A stretch of 64,000 nucleotides of DNA, from the NCBI GenBank assembly GCA_021463165.1, contig JAJTWY010000012.1:57524-121523 (forward strand), read 5' to 3'. The notes below the pieces were generated by a model. It searched no databases. It saw nothing but the letters and a program-made list of their open reading frames with translations, and was not told the DNA's origin. Positions 44,600 to 52,300 of the stretch are shown here, piece by piece. Position 1 is the first letter of the stretch. Each line of letters starts with the position of its first letter. This stretch comes from Pyrinomonadaceae bacterium (GTDB taxonomy: Bacteria; Acidobacteriota; Blastocatellia; Pyrinomonadales; Pyrinomonadaceae). The position numbers and the translations under genes are program-made.

Positions 44600-45586
44600 A
44601 TGAGAGCGGTATATATTGAAAACTTTGGCTCGGTCGACGGCCTCGAGGTGCGCGAGATCGCGGGCCCCGCGTCACCAACCGGCGACGAGGTCATGGTTCG
44701 CGTCAGGACAGTCGGGTTGAATCGAGCCGATCTTCTTCAAGTTCGGGGGCTCTATCCTCCGCCGGCGGGATATTCGCCGAACCGGCCGGGACTGGAGTTT
44801 GCCGGTGAGATCGTCGAGATCGGTGACGCAGTGAAGGACTGGCGAATTGGGACGCGCGTTTTTGGCATTGCAGCGGGTGAAACGCAGGCCGAATTCTTGA
44901 TCTCCGATCGGCGTCTGCTTGCTCCTATCCCTGATCGACTTTCATTTATCGAAGCCGCTTGTATTCCGGAGGTTTTCATTACGGCCCACGATGCGCTCAG
45001 AACCTTGGGCGATCTTGGGACGCATCAAAGCCTGCTGATCCACGCAGTCGGGTCGGGCGTTGGCTTGGCAGCCCTGCAGCTAGCCAAAAGTTGGGACGCA
45101 CTTGTGATCGGGACCTCGCGAACCGAAGACAAGATCCGGCGTTGTGAGGCGTTCGGCATTGATGTCGGCATCACGGTTTGGGACGCATCGAGTTTTGCCG
45201 ACCGCGTCACCGATGCGACTCACGGACGGGGAGTGGATGTCATTCTCGATCTGGTTGGCGGTGCTTATTTTCCCGAGAATCTGAAATGTCTCGCGCCATT
45301 GGGACGCATGATCCAGGTAGGGCTGACGGCGGGACGCAAGGCCGAGATCGACCTTGGGCTGGTTCTCCAGAAACGTGCCCGGATCATTGGGACGACGATG
45401 CGTCCCCGAAGCCTCGAAGAAAAGGCGCTTGCCACAGAAAGGTTTGCGGGTGACGCGCTTGATCTGCTGGCTTCAGGAGCCATCGTACCGAATCTTGACC
45501 GTTCGTTTCCGGTCTCCGAAGTTCAAGAGGCGTACCGTTACCTTGAGTCAAATGAGAACTTTGGGAAGGTGGTGCTGGAGTTCTAG
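44600..45586 (+). CDS. NAD(P)H:quinone oxidoreductase-like MDR protein
   Basis: 328 residues of the zinc-independent medium-chain reductase group (PIG3/QOR). MRAVYIENFGSVDGLEVREI begins the GroES-like half, with LNRADLLQVRGLYPPPAGYSPNRPGLEFAGEI. The cofactor half has IHAVGSGVGLAALQLAKSW, the AxxGVG-type loop for NADPH, and VILDLVGGAYFPENL. No zinc ligands are present, as is typical. I prefer ATG 44600; an upstream frame to 44561 adds 13 unrelated residues. It ends with a 4-bp overlap with the converging gene. Confidence 0.92.
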   Translation: MRAVYIENFGSVDGLEVREIAGPASPTGDEVMVRVRTVGLNRADLLQVRGLYPPPAGYSPNRPGLEFAGEIVEIGDAVKDWRIGTRVFGIAAGETQAEFLISDRRLLAPIPDRLSFIEAACIPEVFITAHDALRTLGDLGTHQSLLIHAVGSGVGLAALQLAKSWDALVIGTSRTEDKIRRCEAFGIDVGITVWDASSFADRVTDATHGRGVDVILDLVGGAYFPENLKCLAPLGRMIQVGLTAGRKAEIDLGLVLQKRARIIGTTMRPRSLEEKALATERFAGDALDLLASGAIVPNLDRSFPVSEVQEAYRYLESNENFGKVVLEF

Positions 45587-45882
45587 CCGTCGAGCCGCGC
45601 GGCGGCCTCATCGGTAACGATACAAAGGCCGGGGATGTCGTAGGCGTCAAGTTCTGAGAGCAGCGTCGCAGCTTGTTTGTAACTCAGCCCGCCGGCCTGG
45701 CGGCCTTTGAAGGAAACGACGGACCAGATCGGCGAATCGAGCTCGCATTCGATCGCCGAGGGAAAAACATCTCCGAAGATCGGCTCGCCAAGCGACCGCA
45801 TCTCGAAGACGTTGTTTTTGAATCCGTGATCGGGTTTTCTGGCAAGATGCTGCTTCCCTGACCGCATTTCCTGAATTTTCAT
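45583..45882 (-). CDS. Small uncharacterised protein, 99 residues
   Basis: No family is recognised. ATG 45882 is favoured over the frame's first possible start at 45903. The chain has no leader or membrane segment. It is a compact alpha/beta pattern: FEMRSLGEPIFGDV, SPIWSVVSFKGRQAGGLSYKQAATLLSELD, then AYDIPGLCIVTDEAAARLDG at the end. It converges with and overlaps by 4 bp the oxidoreductase gene, and starts divergently from the SDR gene 121 bp away. Its composition matches its neighbours. Confidence 0.55.
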   Translation of the reverse strand: MKIQEMRSGKQHLARKPDHGFKNNVFEMRSLGEPIFGDVFPSAIECELDSPIWSVVSFKGRQAGGLSYKQAATLLSELDAYDIPGLCIVTDEAAARLDG

Positions 45883-46003
45883 ACACTTACCGACAGCGCT
45901 CAAGGATTTTACAAAAGCGCGTCGACGATGTAAATACTTTTTTCCACAAGGACAATGACATCTTCCGCAAACCGATCATGAACTTGTAAAATATTATTTC
46001 GAG

Positions 46004-47074
46004 ATGCTTTATCGGAGATCGATATTGATGACAGGCTTTCCCGGATTTATCGCCGGGCGGCTGTTGGGGCGCCTGGCCAAACCGGAGACTCAGTACTTTA
46101 TCCTCGTCCAACCGCCGTTCGTAAGGCGCGCGATGGACGAGATCGAATCGATAGCGGATGCCGCCAGCATACCTCTTGAAAGTTTTGTGATCATCGAGGG
46201 CGACATCACGCAGCCGAATCTGGGTATGTCTAACAGCGATCTTCAGACGATACAGTATGAAACGACCGATGTCTTTCATCTCGCGGCAGTTTATGACCTT
46301 GGGGTGAAAAAGGATATTGCCTTCAAGGTCAATCTCGAAGGCACAAAGCGGGTCAATGACGTCGTCTGTTCGATCAAGGATCTGCACCGATATAATTACA
46401 TTTCGACGTGCTATGTGGCGGGAAAACGCACTGGCACTATCCGCGAAAGCGATCTCGAACATAAGGCAGGCTTTCGTAATTTTTACGAGGAAACCAAATA
46501 CCTGGCCGAGGTTGAAGTTGAACGATTAAAGGGCCTTTTCCCGATCACGATATATCGCCCAGCGGTCGTGGTGGGTGATTCCCGGACCGGCGAGATCCCC
46601 AAATACGACGGGATTTATTACCTGATCAACTATTTACGCAAAGCGCCGTCCATCCTTCGCTTGCTAAACATAGGGAACGCGACTGTACGGCTGAATCTGG
46701 TCCCGGTAGATTTTGTAGTCGAGGCCATCGCCGCACTTGCGCAGGACGAGCAGGCCCTGGGCCGCACGATAGCCATCGCCGACCCGGCCCCGTTGACAAC
46801 CGCTGAACTCTTCGACGTGATCGCTAAGGACCTGTCCGGACGCAGGTCAGAATTCAGTCTCCCTCAGCGAGTCGCCGAGTGGTTCCTGAACACCGGCATT
46901 TCACCGGGGGTCACCGGTCTGCCCCATTTTGCGGTTCCCTATTTCTTTATCGGCCAAAGCTATGACACCTCGGTCGCGGATGAGTTATTGGCCCGGCATG
47001 GCATCAGCTGTCCGCCTTTTGCCAGTTACGTCTCGAACCTGATCGATTTCGTTGAAGAGAATCCGCCAAAATAA
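46004..47074 (+). CDS. SDR family oxidoreductase (thioester-reductase/NAD_binding_4-like)
   Basis: 356 residues of extended SDR type. The dinucleotide site is ILMTGFPGFIAGRLLGRL. VFHLAAVYDLGVKKDIAFKVNLEGTKRV is the usual NAG/VNV-like stretch. The catalytic Tyr-Lys pair is in NFYEETKYLAEVEVE. The wording is close to the NAD_binding_4 (fatty acyl reductase/thioester reductase) group. The substrate is unknown and the neighbours give no pathway. Confidence 0.87.
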   Translation: MLYRRSILMTGFPGFIAGRLLGRLAKPETQYFILVQPPFVRRAMDEIESIADAASIPLESFVIIEGDITQPNLGMSNSDLQTIQYETTDVFHLAAVYDLGVKKDIAFKVNLEGTKRVNDVVCSIKDLHRYNYISTCYVAGKRTGTIRESDLEHKAGFRNFYEETKYLAEVEVERLKGLFPITIYRPAVVVGDSRTGEIPKYDGIYYLINYLRKAPSILRLLNIGNATVRLNLVPVDFVVEAIAALAQDEQALGRTIAIADPAPLTTAELFDVIAKDLSGRRSEFSLPQRVAEWFLNTGISPGVTGLPHFAVPYFFIGQSYDTSVADELLARHGISCPPFASYVSNLIDFVEENPPK

Positions 47075-47121
47075 CCCTAATGTCGTACAAATCTTCGGCA
47101 GAGGAGGGCATCCAATCTGAA

Positions 47122-48237
47122 ATGACGAGAGCAGGAGCCAGACTCTTGGTGGTGTTCTTTGCGGCGTTATTCGCCTCGACGGCGGCTGCACAGAGCAGAC
47201 GCGTACAGCCAACACCGACGCCGACACCGGCGGATGATCCGATCCGCGTAGCCGTAGAAGAGATAAAGCTCAACGTCCTCGCATTCGATGCGAAAGGCGA
47301 GTTCTTTCGCGATGTAAATTCAAACGACATTCTGATCACTGAGAACGACGTTATTCATCTGCCCGAAAGCGTTCGCCGGATCCCTGCAAATGTACTGATC
47401 GTAATGGACACCGGCGGCGAGCTCCGGAGCCTGAAATCGCTCGACACCACCCGCAAGACGGCCTATGGCCTGGTGAATTCCTTACGCCCGGGCGATACGG
47501 TCTCGGTACTTCAGTACAGTGATAAGGCCGAGATCGTGGCGGAGTGGACAGACGACAAGGCTTTAGCCTTCGACGCGATCAAGAGGACAAAGTTCGGCCG
47601 GCGGTCGGTTTTTGTCGACGCGTTGAAGCTCGCAACCGACTACATGACGAAGGCGGGACTGGACAATAAGCACATGGTGCTGATCACCGATGGCACCGAC
47701 AGCTTTGGCCGTTCGTCAGAGAAATTCGATGCGATACAGCGGTTGCTTACGACCGATATAACGGTCCATGTGCTTAGCTACACCGGTATGGAAGCGGCCG
47801 ATATCGAGCCTCGAACAAAGGCAGTCTCGAACACGCCGCCCCCGAAAGCTATGCCTGACGAAATAGCAGCGACGCTGCCAAACGGAGTTCGGGATAAGGG
47901 CGTAAAGATCGGCCCGACGGTCAGTCTCGACCGCACACTGATCAATAAGATGAAGGCCCGAAAGGCCGATCTCAAGACCGCCGAAGAACAGCTCGAGGCG
48001 CTTGCGGTCAACACCAACGGCGAGTTCATCCTGCCCGCCGGCATTGACGAGATGAAAGACAAAGCGGCACTCGTCGCCCGTATGATAGATTCGTCCTATG
48101 TGGTCACCTATACGCCTAAGATCCCCGTCGTCGAAACCCGTGGGATCGCGACAAGAACTATCGACGTGACCTCAAAGCGCCCGGGCCTGATCGTCCAGGC
48201 CAGACGAAAGCTGTTGATCGACCGCACCAAGGACTAA
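47122..48237 (+). CDS. VWFA-related (von Willebrand A) secreted protein
   Basis: About 371 residues. ATG 47122 gives a signal peptide (RAGARLLVVFFAALFASTAAAQS) with GAGGAGGG 13 bp upstream; an ATG at 47080 would bury the leader. A short Pro/Thr linker follows, then a VWFA-related domain typical of Acidobacteriota (VAVEEIKLNVLAFDAKGEFFRDV). The MIDAS loop reads MDTGGELRS rather than DxSxS, so metal binding may be weak; the later ITDGTDSFG motif is kept. It is likely a surface or periplasmic binding protein; the partner is unknown. Confidence 0.85.
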   Translation: MTRAGARLLVVFFAALFASTAAAQSRRVQPTPTPTPADDPIRVAVEEIKLNVLAFDAKGEFFRDVNSNDILITENDVIHLPESVRRIPANVLIVMDTGGELRSLKSLDTTRKTAYGLVNSLRPGDTVSVLQYSDKAEIVAEWTDDKALAFDAIKRTKFGRRSVFVDALKLATDYMTKAGLDNKHMVLITDGTDSFGRSSEKFDAIQRLLTTDITVHVLSYTGMEAADIEPRTKAVSNTPPPKAMPDEIAATLPNGVRDKGVKIGPTVSLDRTLINKMKARKADLKTAEEQLEALAVNTNGEFILPAGIDEMKDKAALVARMIDSSYVVTYTPKIPVVETRGIATRTIDVTSKRPGLIVQARRKLLIDRTKD

Positions 48238-48284
48238 CCGAATTTGAGCAAAGGCATGAGCCGTTTGGGAGCGATCTCGACAGG

Positions 48285-51200
48285 TCAATGCGAACTGGCC
48301 GGCCGGCTGACGGTTGACTTGTCAAAGATCCGATCCAGCCAGAGATTCGTTAATTTCTCCTGCACGCTATTCGCCTTAAGGCGGTCGTTGAGGTTTTTGA
48401 AATCGACAAAATCAAGATGCTGATCCTGGTTAAAGCAGGAGAAGACAAAAAACTCTTCGCCGGTATGCGGATTGACGTGACGCTGTAAACACTGGGCACA
48501 GACCTCTTTCATCATGCACTGCATCGGGCTGTTTATCGAGCCGATCGCCGTATGTTTTTCGTTAAGGTAGGGTTTAAGGGTCGTGTGCCGAGCTTCGCGA
48601 ACACCGTTCATCATACGGTCTGACCCGATGGCTATGATACGGTCAACATCTTTCAGATCGACGCGTTGTTCGCCGAGGCGGCCCTCGGCATATGCGATCA
48701 TAGCCTGTACGATATTTCCGCGGAAATGTGCATCTTGCGGCCTGTGCGGGATGATCTCGTCGCCATGATCTGTTGACCAGACGACCTCGTCCGTCGCATT
48801 CTCGATCTCCTCGCGTTTATACAGATCAGCCCCATCTTTGTAGCCGGCGAAATAGACAACCTTATTGTTCTTCTCTCGAAGTGCTTTGGCGATCGAGAAA
48901 AGAACGGCGTTTCCTAGTCCGCCGCCGGCAAGCATTACAGTCTCGTTCTCCGTGATCTCTGTCGGCGTGCCGGTCGGCCCCATGACCAGAACTTCTTCAC
49001 CTTCTTCCAAAAGCGAGCAGAGCCGCGACGATGTTCCCATCTCCAGAACGATCATCGAGAGCAATCCTTTCTCTACATCAACCCAGGCACCTGTCAACGC
49101 AAGGCCCTCCATCATCAGCCGCGTTCCGTCAACGATGGGTGCGCTGGTTTCAAAATTCTGAAGCCGATAGAACTGCCCCGGCTCGAATTTCCGAGCCTGA
49201 AGCGGTGCCTTGACGACCACCTCGACTATCGTCGGCGTCAAGCGCTCGACCTTCACAACATAGGCGCGGAGTTGTTCATCAAGTTTTGAGACAAGGGCCT
49301 TGAACTTTTCGGAAGGAAGGCCCGGACCTTGCCATGCTACCTCGTCCACGAATAGTTCAACCACTTTGGGGTAGCCGTGCTTGGCCGAAGCCATGGCCTT
49401 TACAACATTTCCGGCATATTGTGGATGATTGTCGCCATAGTAAGTGATGAACCTGCCGTTGTCTTCATAGGAGGTGAAGAATCCGGCTTCACCTTTTTCC
49501 GCCGGGACGGCATGAAATTTCCCCTCTCCGTCCTTGGTCAGCCGATACGGTTGGAAGAACTGTTTCCATTCGTCCATCTGAAATGTTCCCGGTTTTTCCT
49601 TTTCGTAGATCACGTTGGGCGACGTTCCCGCAGCAACACAAACCGTGCGTGCAGGGAATTCGTGTATCTCATTTGTTTTCTCAAACTTGCCAGTCTCAGC
49701 CAGATAGTTGAGCTTTTCGAACTTGATGGCCTTGATCGCTCCGTGTTCGTCCGGCACGGCTTCGGTCGGCGTCATGCATTCGACAAAATCGATGCCTTCT
49801 TCGAGTGCCTTTTGAACTTCTTCGTGATTGAGCCGATACGCTGGGCTGTCCTGCAAACGCTTGCGATAAACAAGCGAAACACCACCCCAACTCTGAACGA
49901 GCGGCACAAAGTTCGGTTCTTCGCCAAGAGCCGCCGCACGGGACCTTTCGGCACGGATCTCGCGGCCGTGTTCGAGGAATTCCTGTAGAATCCTGATCTC
50001 TTCCTCGTCAAATTTCTCAACGACCGCTTCCTCCCCAAATTCCTCTACGACCTGCTCATATTTCACTAGCATCTTCTCGCACTGCACAGGGTAGTACGCG
50101 AATATCTCGGTCGCCGTGTCGATCCCGGTAAGGCCGCCACCGATGACAACAGCTGGCAGGCGAACCTGCAAGTTCGAAAGCGTATCTTTCTTGAACGCAC
50201 CGGTTAACTGCAAAGCCATCAGGAAATCGCTTGCCTGGCGGATGCCGCGAATGAGGTTGTTCTTCATCGGAACGATCGTCGGACGGCCGGCTCCGGTTGC
50301 GATGGCGATATGGTCAAAACCGAAATCCCACGCGTCCTCGATCGTCACGGTGCCGCCGAAACGGATCCCACCATAGGCTCGGAACTGCTTTCTTCTGGTC
50401 AGCATCAGCTGGACCATCGTCAGAAAATTCTTGTCCCATCGGACCGTAATGCCGTATTCGGAAACACCGCCGAACCCCGAGAGAATTCGCTCATCGAGCT
50501 GCTCGGTGATCTCCGAGATATCCTTGATGGGTTTAGGGCACGCTGGCCGCTGATCATTGGTTGATGTGGGCAATTCTGATCCGATCCACTCGCTCGGCAG
50601 CGGCTCGATCTTAAGCCCATCGATCCCAACTACGCCGAAGCCTTCGTTCAGAAGATAATGCGACAGCGTATAACCTGCCGGACCGAGCCCCACAACCATT
50701 ATATTCTTTCCGTTATACGGAAGAGCGTATGGCCGCTTCGCGTTTAGCGGATTCCATCGAGCGAGGAGACTATATATCTCAAATCCATACGGCAGATCTA
50801 GAACATCGGTCAGCGAGGCGGTCTCAGCGAGGGGAATATTGACGGGTTCCTGCTTTTGGAATATACAACCCTTCATACAATCGTTGCAGATCCGATGGCC
50901 GGTTCCGGCGCACATTGGGTTGTCGATGGTGATGAGCGCGAGCGAGCCGATAGGGTCGCCCTGCTTTTTCAGCATGTGCATTTCCGAAATGCGTTCGTCC
51001 AGCGGGCATCCATCCGTCTTGATGCCCAGCGGGTTTCGATGTGTGGAGCCATCCTTCTCATGAAGCCCGGTCCGGCATGCATCCTTTTCACGCTCGTGGC
51101 AGATCATGCAATAGTCGGTCTCGTACAAGGCGTCACGTAAGGTGCCGCGATCGTCTGTCAGCTTGAAGCCGTCGCGCTTTCGCATCGCGACATCAGAGCC

Positions 51201-52058
51201 ACGCATGATGTTGTGCAGTTTCGGTTCGGGGTGGATCAGGCTGACAAGGTTCTGATAGTCGAGCGGATGTGGAACCTTGAAGCTGTACCACTTCTTCGAC
51301 TTCTTATGAAAGGCCGTAGCGGCCCAGGCCTCGATCACCGCAAGGGCGGCCTTGACAGCTAACAGGTCGCCGGTGGCGTCGGTCTCGAGTATGTACTTCG
51401 AATAGTAAGTACCGAAGAGAGAGTCTTTCAGCCTGTCATATCCGGCCGTAATGTTTGCAGCGATCTCAGCCGCGTGTTGCCTTCTGCTCAGACTCCCGTT
51501 TCCGACATCTTCGCTGCCGGCGGCTGATTTCTCTGCCGCCAAGAGTTCTTCTTCCGCCTCAATGAGTTCAGCGGTCATTTCGGCTATTGATAGCTCTTCG
51601 TCGTGACGGATCGAATCGCTGAAAGCCGTGTTCCTTAGTTCGACGACCGCTCTCCACAACTCACCCTCGTGAAACTCCACGAGTTGATCGGGCTTGAATC
51701 TCCGGGCAGCCCGTCTCTGAACGAAGAACTTGAACTTCCACAAAGGATTTTGGACCTTTATCGTATGTTCAAGCTCGCTTCGTTCTCGGGTTATATGAAA
51801 TAATCGGGCTACAAAGTCCGAAAGGAATGGAGCTGAATCCGTGAGTATCTTCGACTCGACCTTCCGCTCGTACCCCTCGCCACGGGCCGCGATGTATTTC
51901 GTGAGGGCCTTGTGAAGCACCTCATCTTGATTTTCGACCTCGGCATAGAACGCATCGGCGAGTTTCTTCAGTTTTGCCGGGTCGAAAAGGTCCGAGAAGC
52001 GGAATCCGGCAATACCCAGTTGAATATCGTGCTCAGAAGAAATTGCGGCGAGATCCAT
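48285..52058 (-). CDS. Fused GltD-like/PyrK-like (NfnAB-like) iron-sulfur flavoprotein
   Basis: 1,257 residues. Residues 1-300 are a helical, charged region I do not recognise. Residues 310-405 bind two Fe-S clusters (C317, C320, C328, C351 and C383, C391, C394, C398). Residues 450-900 are a GltD/NfnB-like FAD/NAD half with GLGPAGYTL (457-465) and GGGLTGIDTATE (640-651). The C-terminal part is PyrK/NfnA-like: FEPGQFYRLQ, then MLAGGGLGNAVLFSIA, and a [2Fe-2S] motif with MQCMMKEVCAQC and a later SCFNQDQ. NfnAB and SudAB are normally two subunits that link ferredoxin and NADPH/NADH. Here both are one chain. Electron bifurcation is inference. Confidence 0.88.
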   Translation of the reverse strand: MDLAAISSEHDIQLGIAGFRFSDLFDPAKLKKLADAFYAEVENQDEVLHKALTKYIAARGEGYERKVESKILTDSAPFLSDFVARLFHITRERSELEHTIKVQNPLWKFKFFVQRRAARRFKPDQLVEFHEGELWRAVVELRNTAFSDSIRHDEELSIAEMTAELIEAEEELLAAEKSAAGSEDVGNGSLSRRQHAAEIAANITAGYDRLKDSLFGTYYSKYILETDATGDLLAVKAALAVIEAWAATAFHKKSKKWYSFKVPHPLDYQNLVSLIHPEPKLHNIMRGSDVAMRKRDGFKLTDDRGTLRDALYETDYCMICHEREKDACRTGLHEKDGSTHRNPLGIKTDGCPLDERISEMHMLKKQGDPIGSLALITIDNPMCAGTGHRICNDCMKGCIFQKQEPVNIPLAETASLTDVLDLPYGFEIYSLLARWNPLNAKRPYALPYNGKNIMVVGLGPAGYTLSHYLLNEGFGVVGIDGLKIEPLPSEWIGSELPTSTNDQRPACPKPIKDISEITEQLDERILSGFGGVSEYGITVRWDKNFLTMVQLMLTRRKQFRAYGGIRFGGTVTIEDAWDFGFDHIAIATGAGRPTIVPMKNNLIRGIRQASDFLMALQLTGAFKKDTLSNLQVRLPAVVIGGGLTGIDTATEIFAYYPVQCEKMLVKYEQVVEEFGEEAVVEKFDEEEIRILQEFLEHGREIRAERSRAAALGEEPNFVPLVQSWGGVSLVYRKRLQDSPAYRLNHEEVQKALEEGIDFVECMTPTEAVPDEHGAIKAIKFEKLNYLAETGKFEKTNEIHEFPARTVCVAAGTSPNVIYEKEKPGTFQMDEWKQFFQPYRLTKDGEGKFHAVPAEKGEAGFFTSYEDNGRFITYYGDNHPQYAGNVVKAMASAKHGYPKVVELFVDEVAWQGPGLPSEKFKALVSKLDEQLRAYVVKVERLTPTIVEVVVKAPLQARKFEPGQFYRLQNFETSAPIVDGTRLMMEGLALTGAWVDVEKGLLSMIVLEMGTSSRLCSLLEEGEEVLVMGPTGTPTEITENETVMLAGGGLGNAVLFSIAKALREKNNKVVYFAGYKDGADLYKREEIENATDEVVWSTDHGDEIIPHRPQDAHFRGNIVQAMIAYAEGRLGEQRVDLKDVDRIIAIGSDRMMNGVREARHTTLKPYLNEKHTAIGSINSPMQCMMKEVCAQCLQRHVNPHTGEEFFVFSCFNQDQHLDFVDFKNLNDRLKANSVQEKLTNLWLDRIFDKSTVSRPASSH

Positions 52059-52104
52059 AACTCATGCTCCAATGCCCAAAATATCGCATAAAAGGCAAAT
52101 GAAT

Positions 52105-52132
52105 ATCATAGCATTCGCAATTTGCTTGATAA
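52105..52132 (-). promoter_or_regulatory. Candidate sigma-70-type promoter of the fused flavoprotein
   Basis: Reading the minus strand, TTATCA (52132-52127) and TATGAT (52110-52105) are 16 bp apart, matching 4 of 6 and 5 of 6 consensus bases. This would give a leader of about 40 bases before the ATG at 52058. Confidence 0.35.
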
Positions 52133-52227
52133 AATCCCGGGCACTTTCGAATGTTTCTGACATCAGAGTTATGTCGGATCTGCGAGCGGATTCTAAGGCC
52201 TATTCGCCCAAAAGGCGACGAAAAGCG

Positions 52228-52256
52228 GTGAAATGACGTCGTGAATGTGGTATAAA
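52228..52256 (+). promoter_or_regulatory. Candidate sigma-70-type promoter of the tyrosine autokinase
   Basis: GTGAAA (52228-52233) and TATAAA (52251-52256) are 17 bp apart, with 4 of 6 and 5 of 6 consensus bases. The leader to ATG 52301 would be about 38 bases and contains GGAGAGGA some 14 bp before the start codon. Confidence 0.4.
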
Positions 52257-52300
52257 ACAAGATTGCGCAGACGGTTCGGAGAGGATTTTTAGCAGTAGTT

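Noticed and set aside
49377..49988. A 203-residue plus-strand frame
   Set aside because: It lies wholly inside the fused flavoprotein on the opposite strand, whose domains are clear over this stretch.
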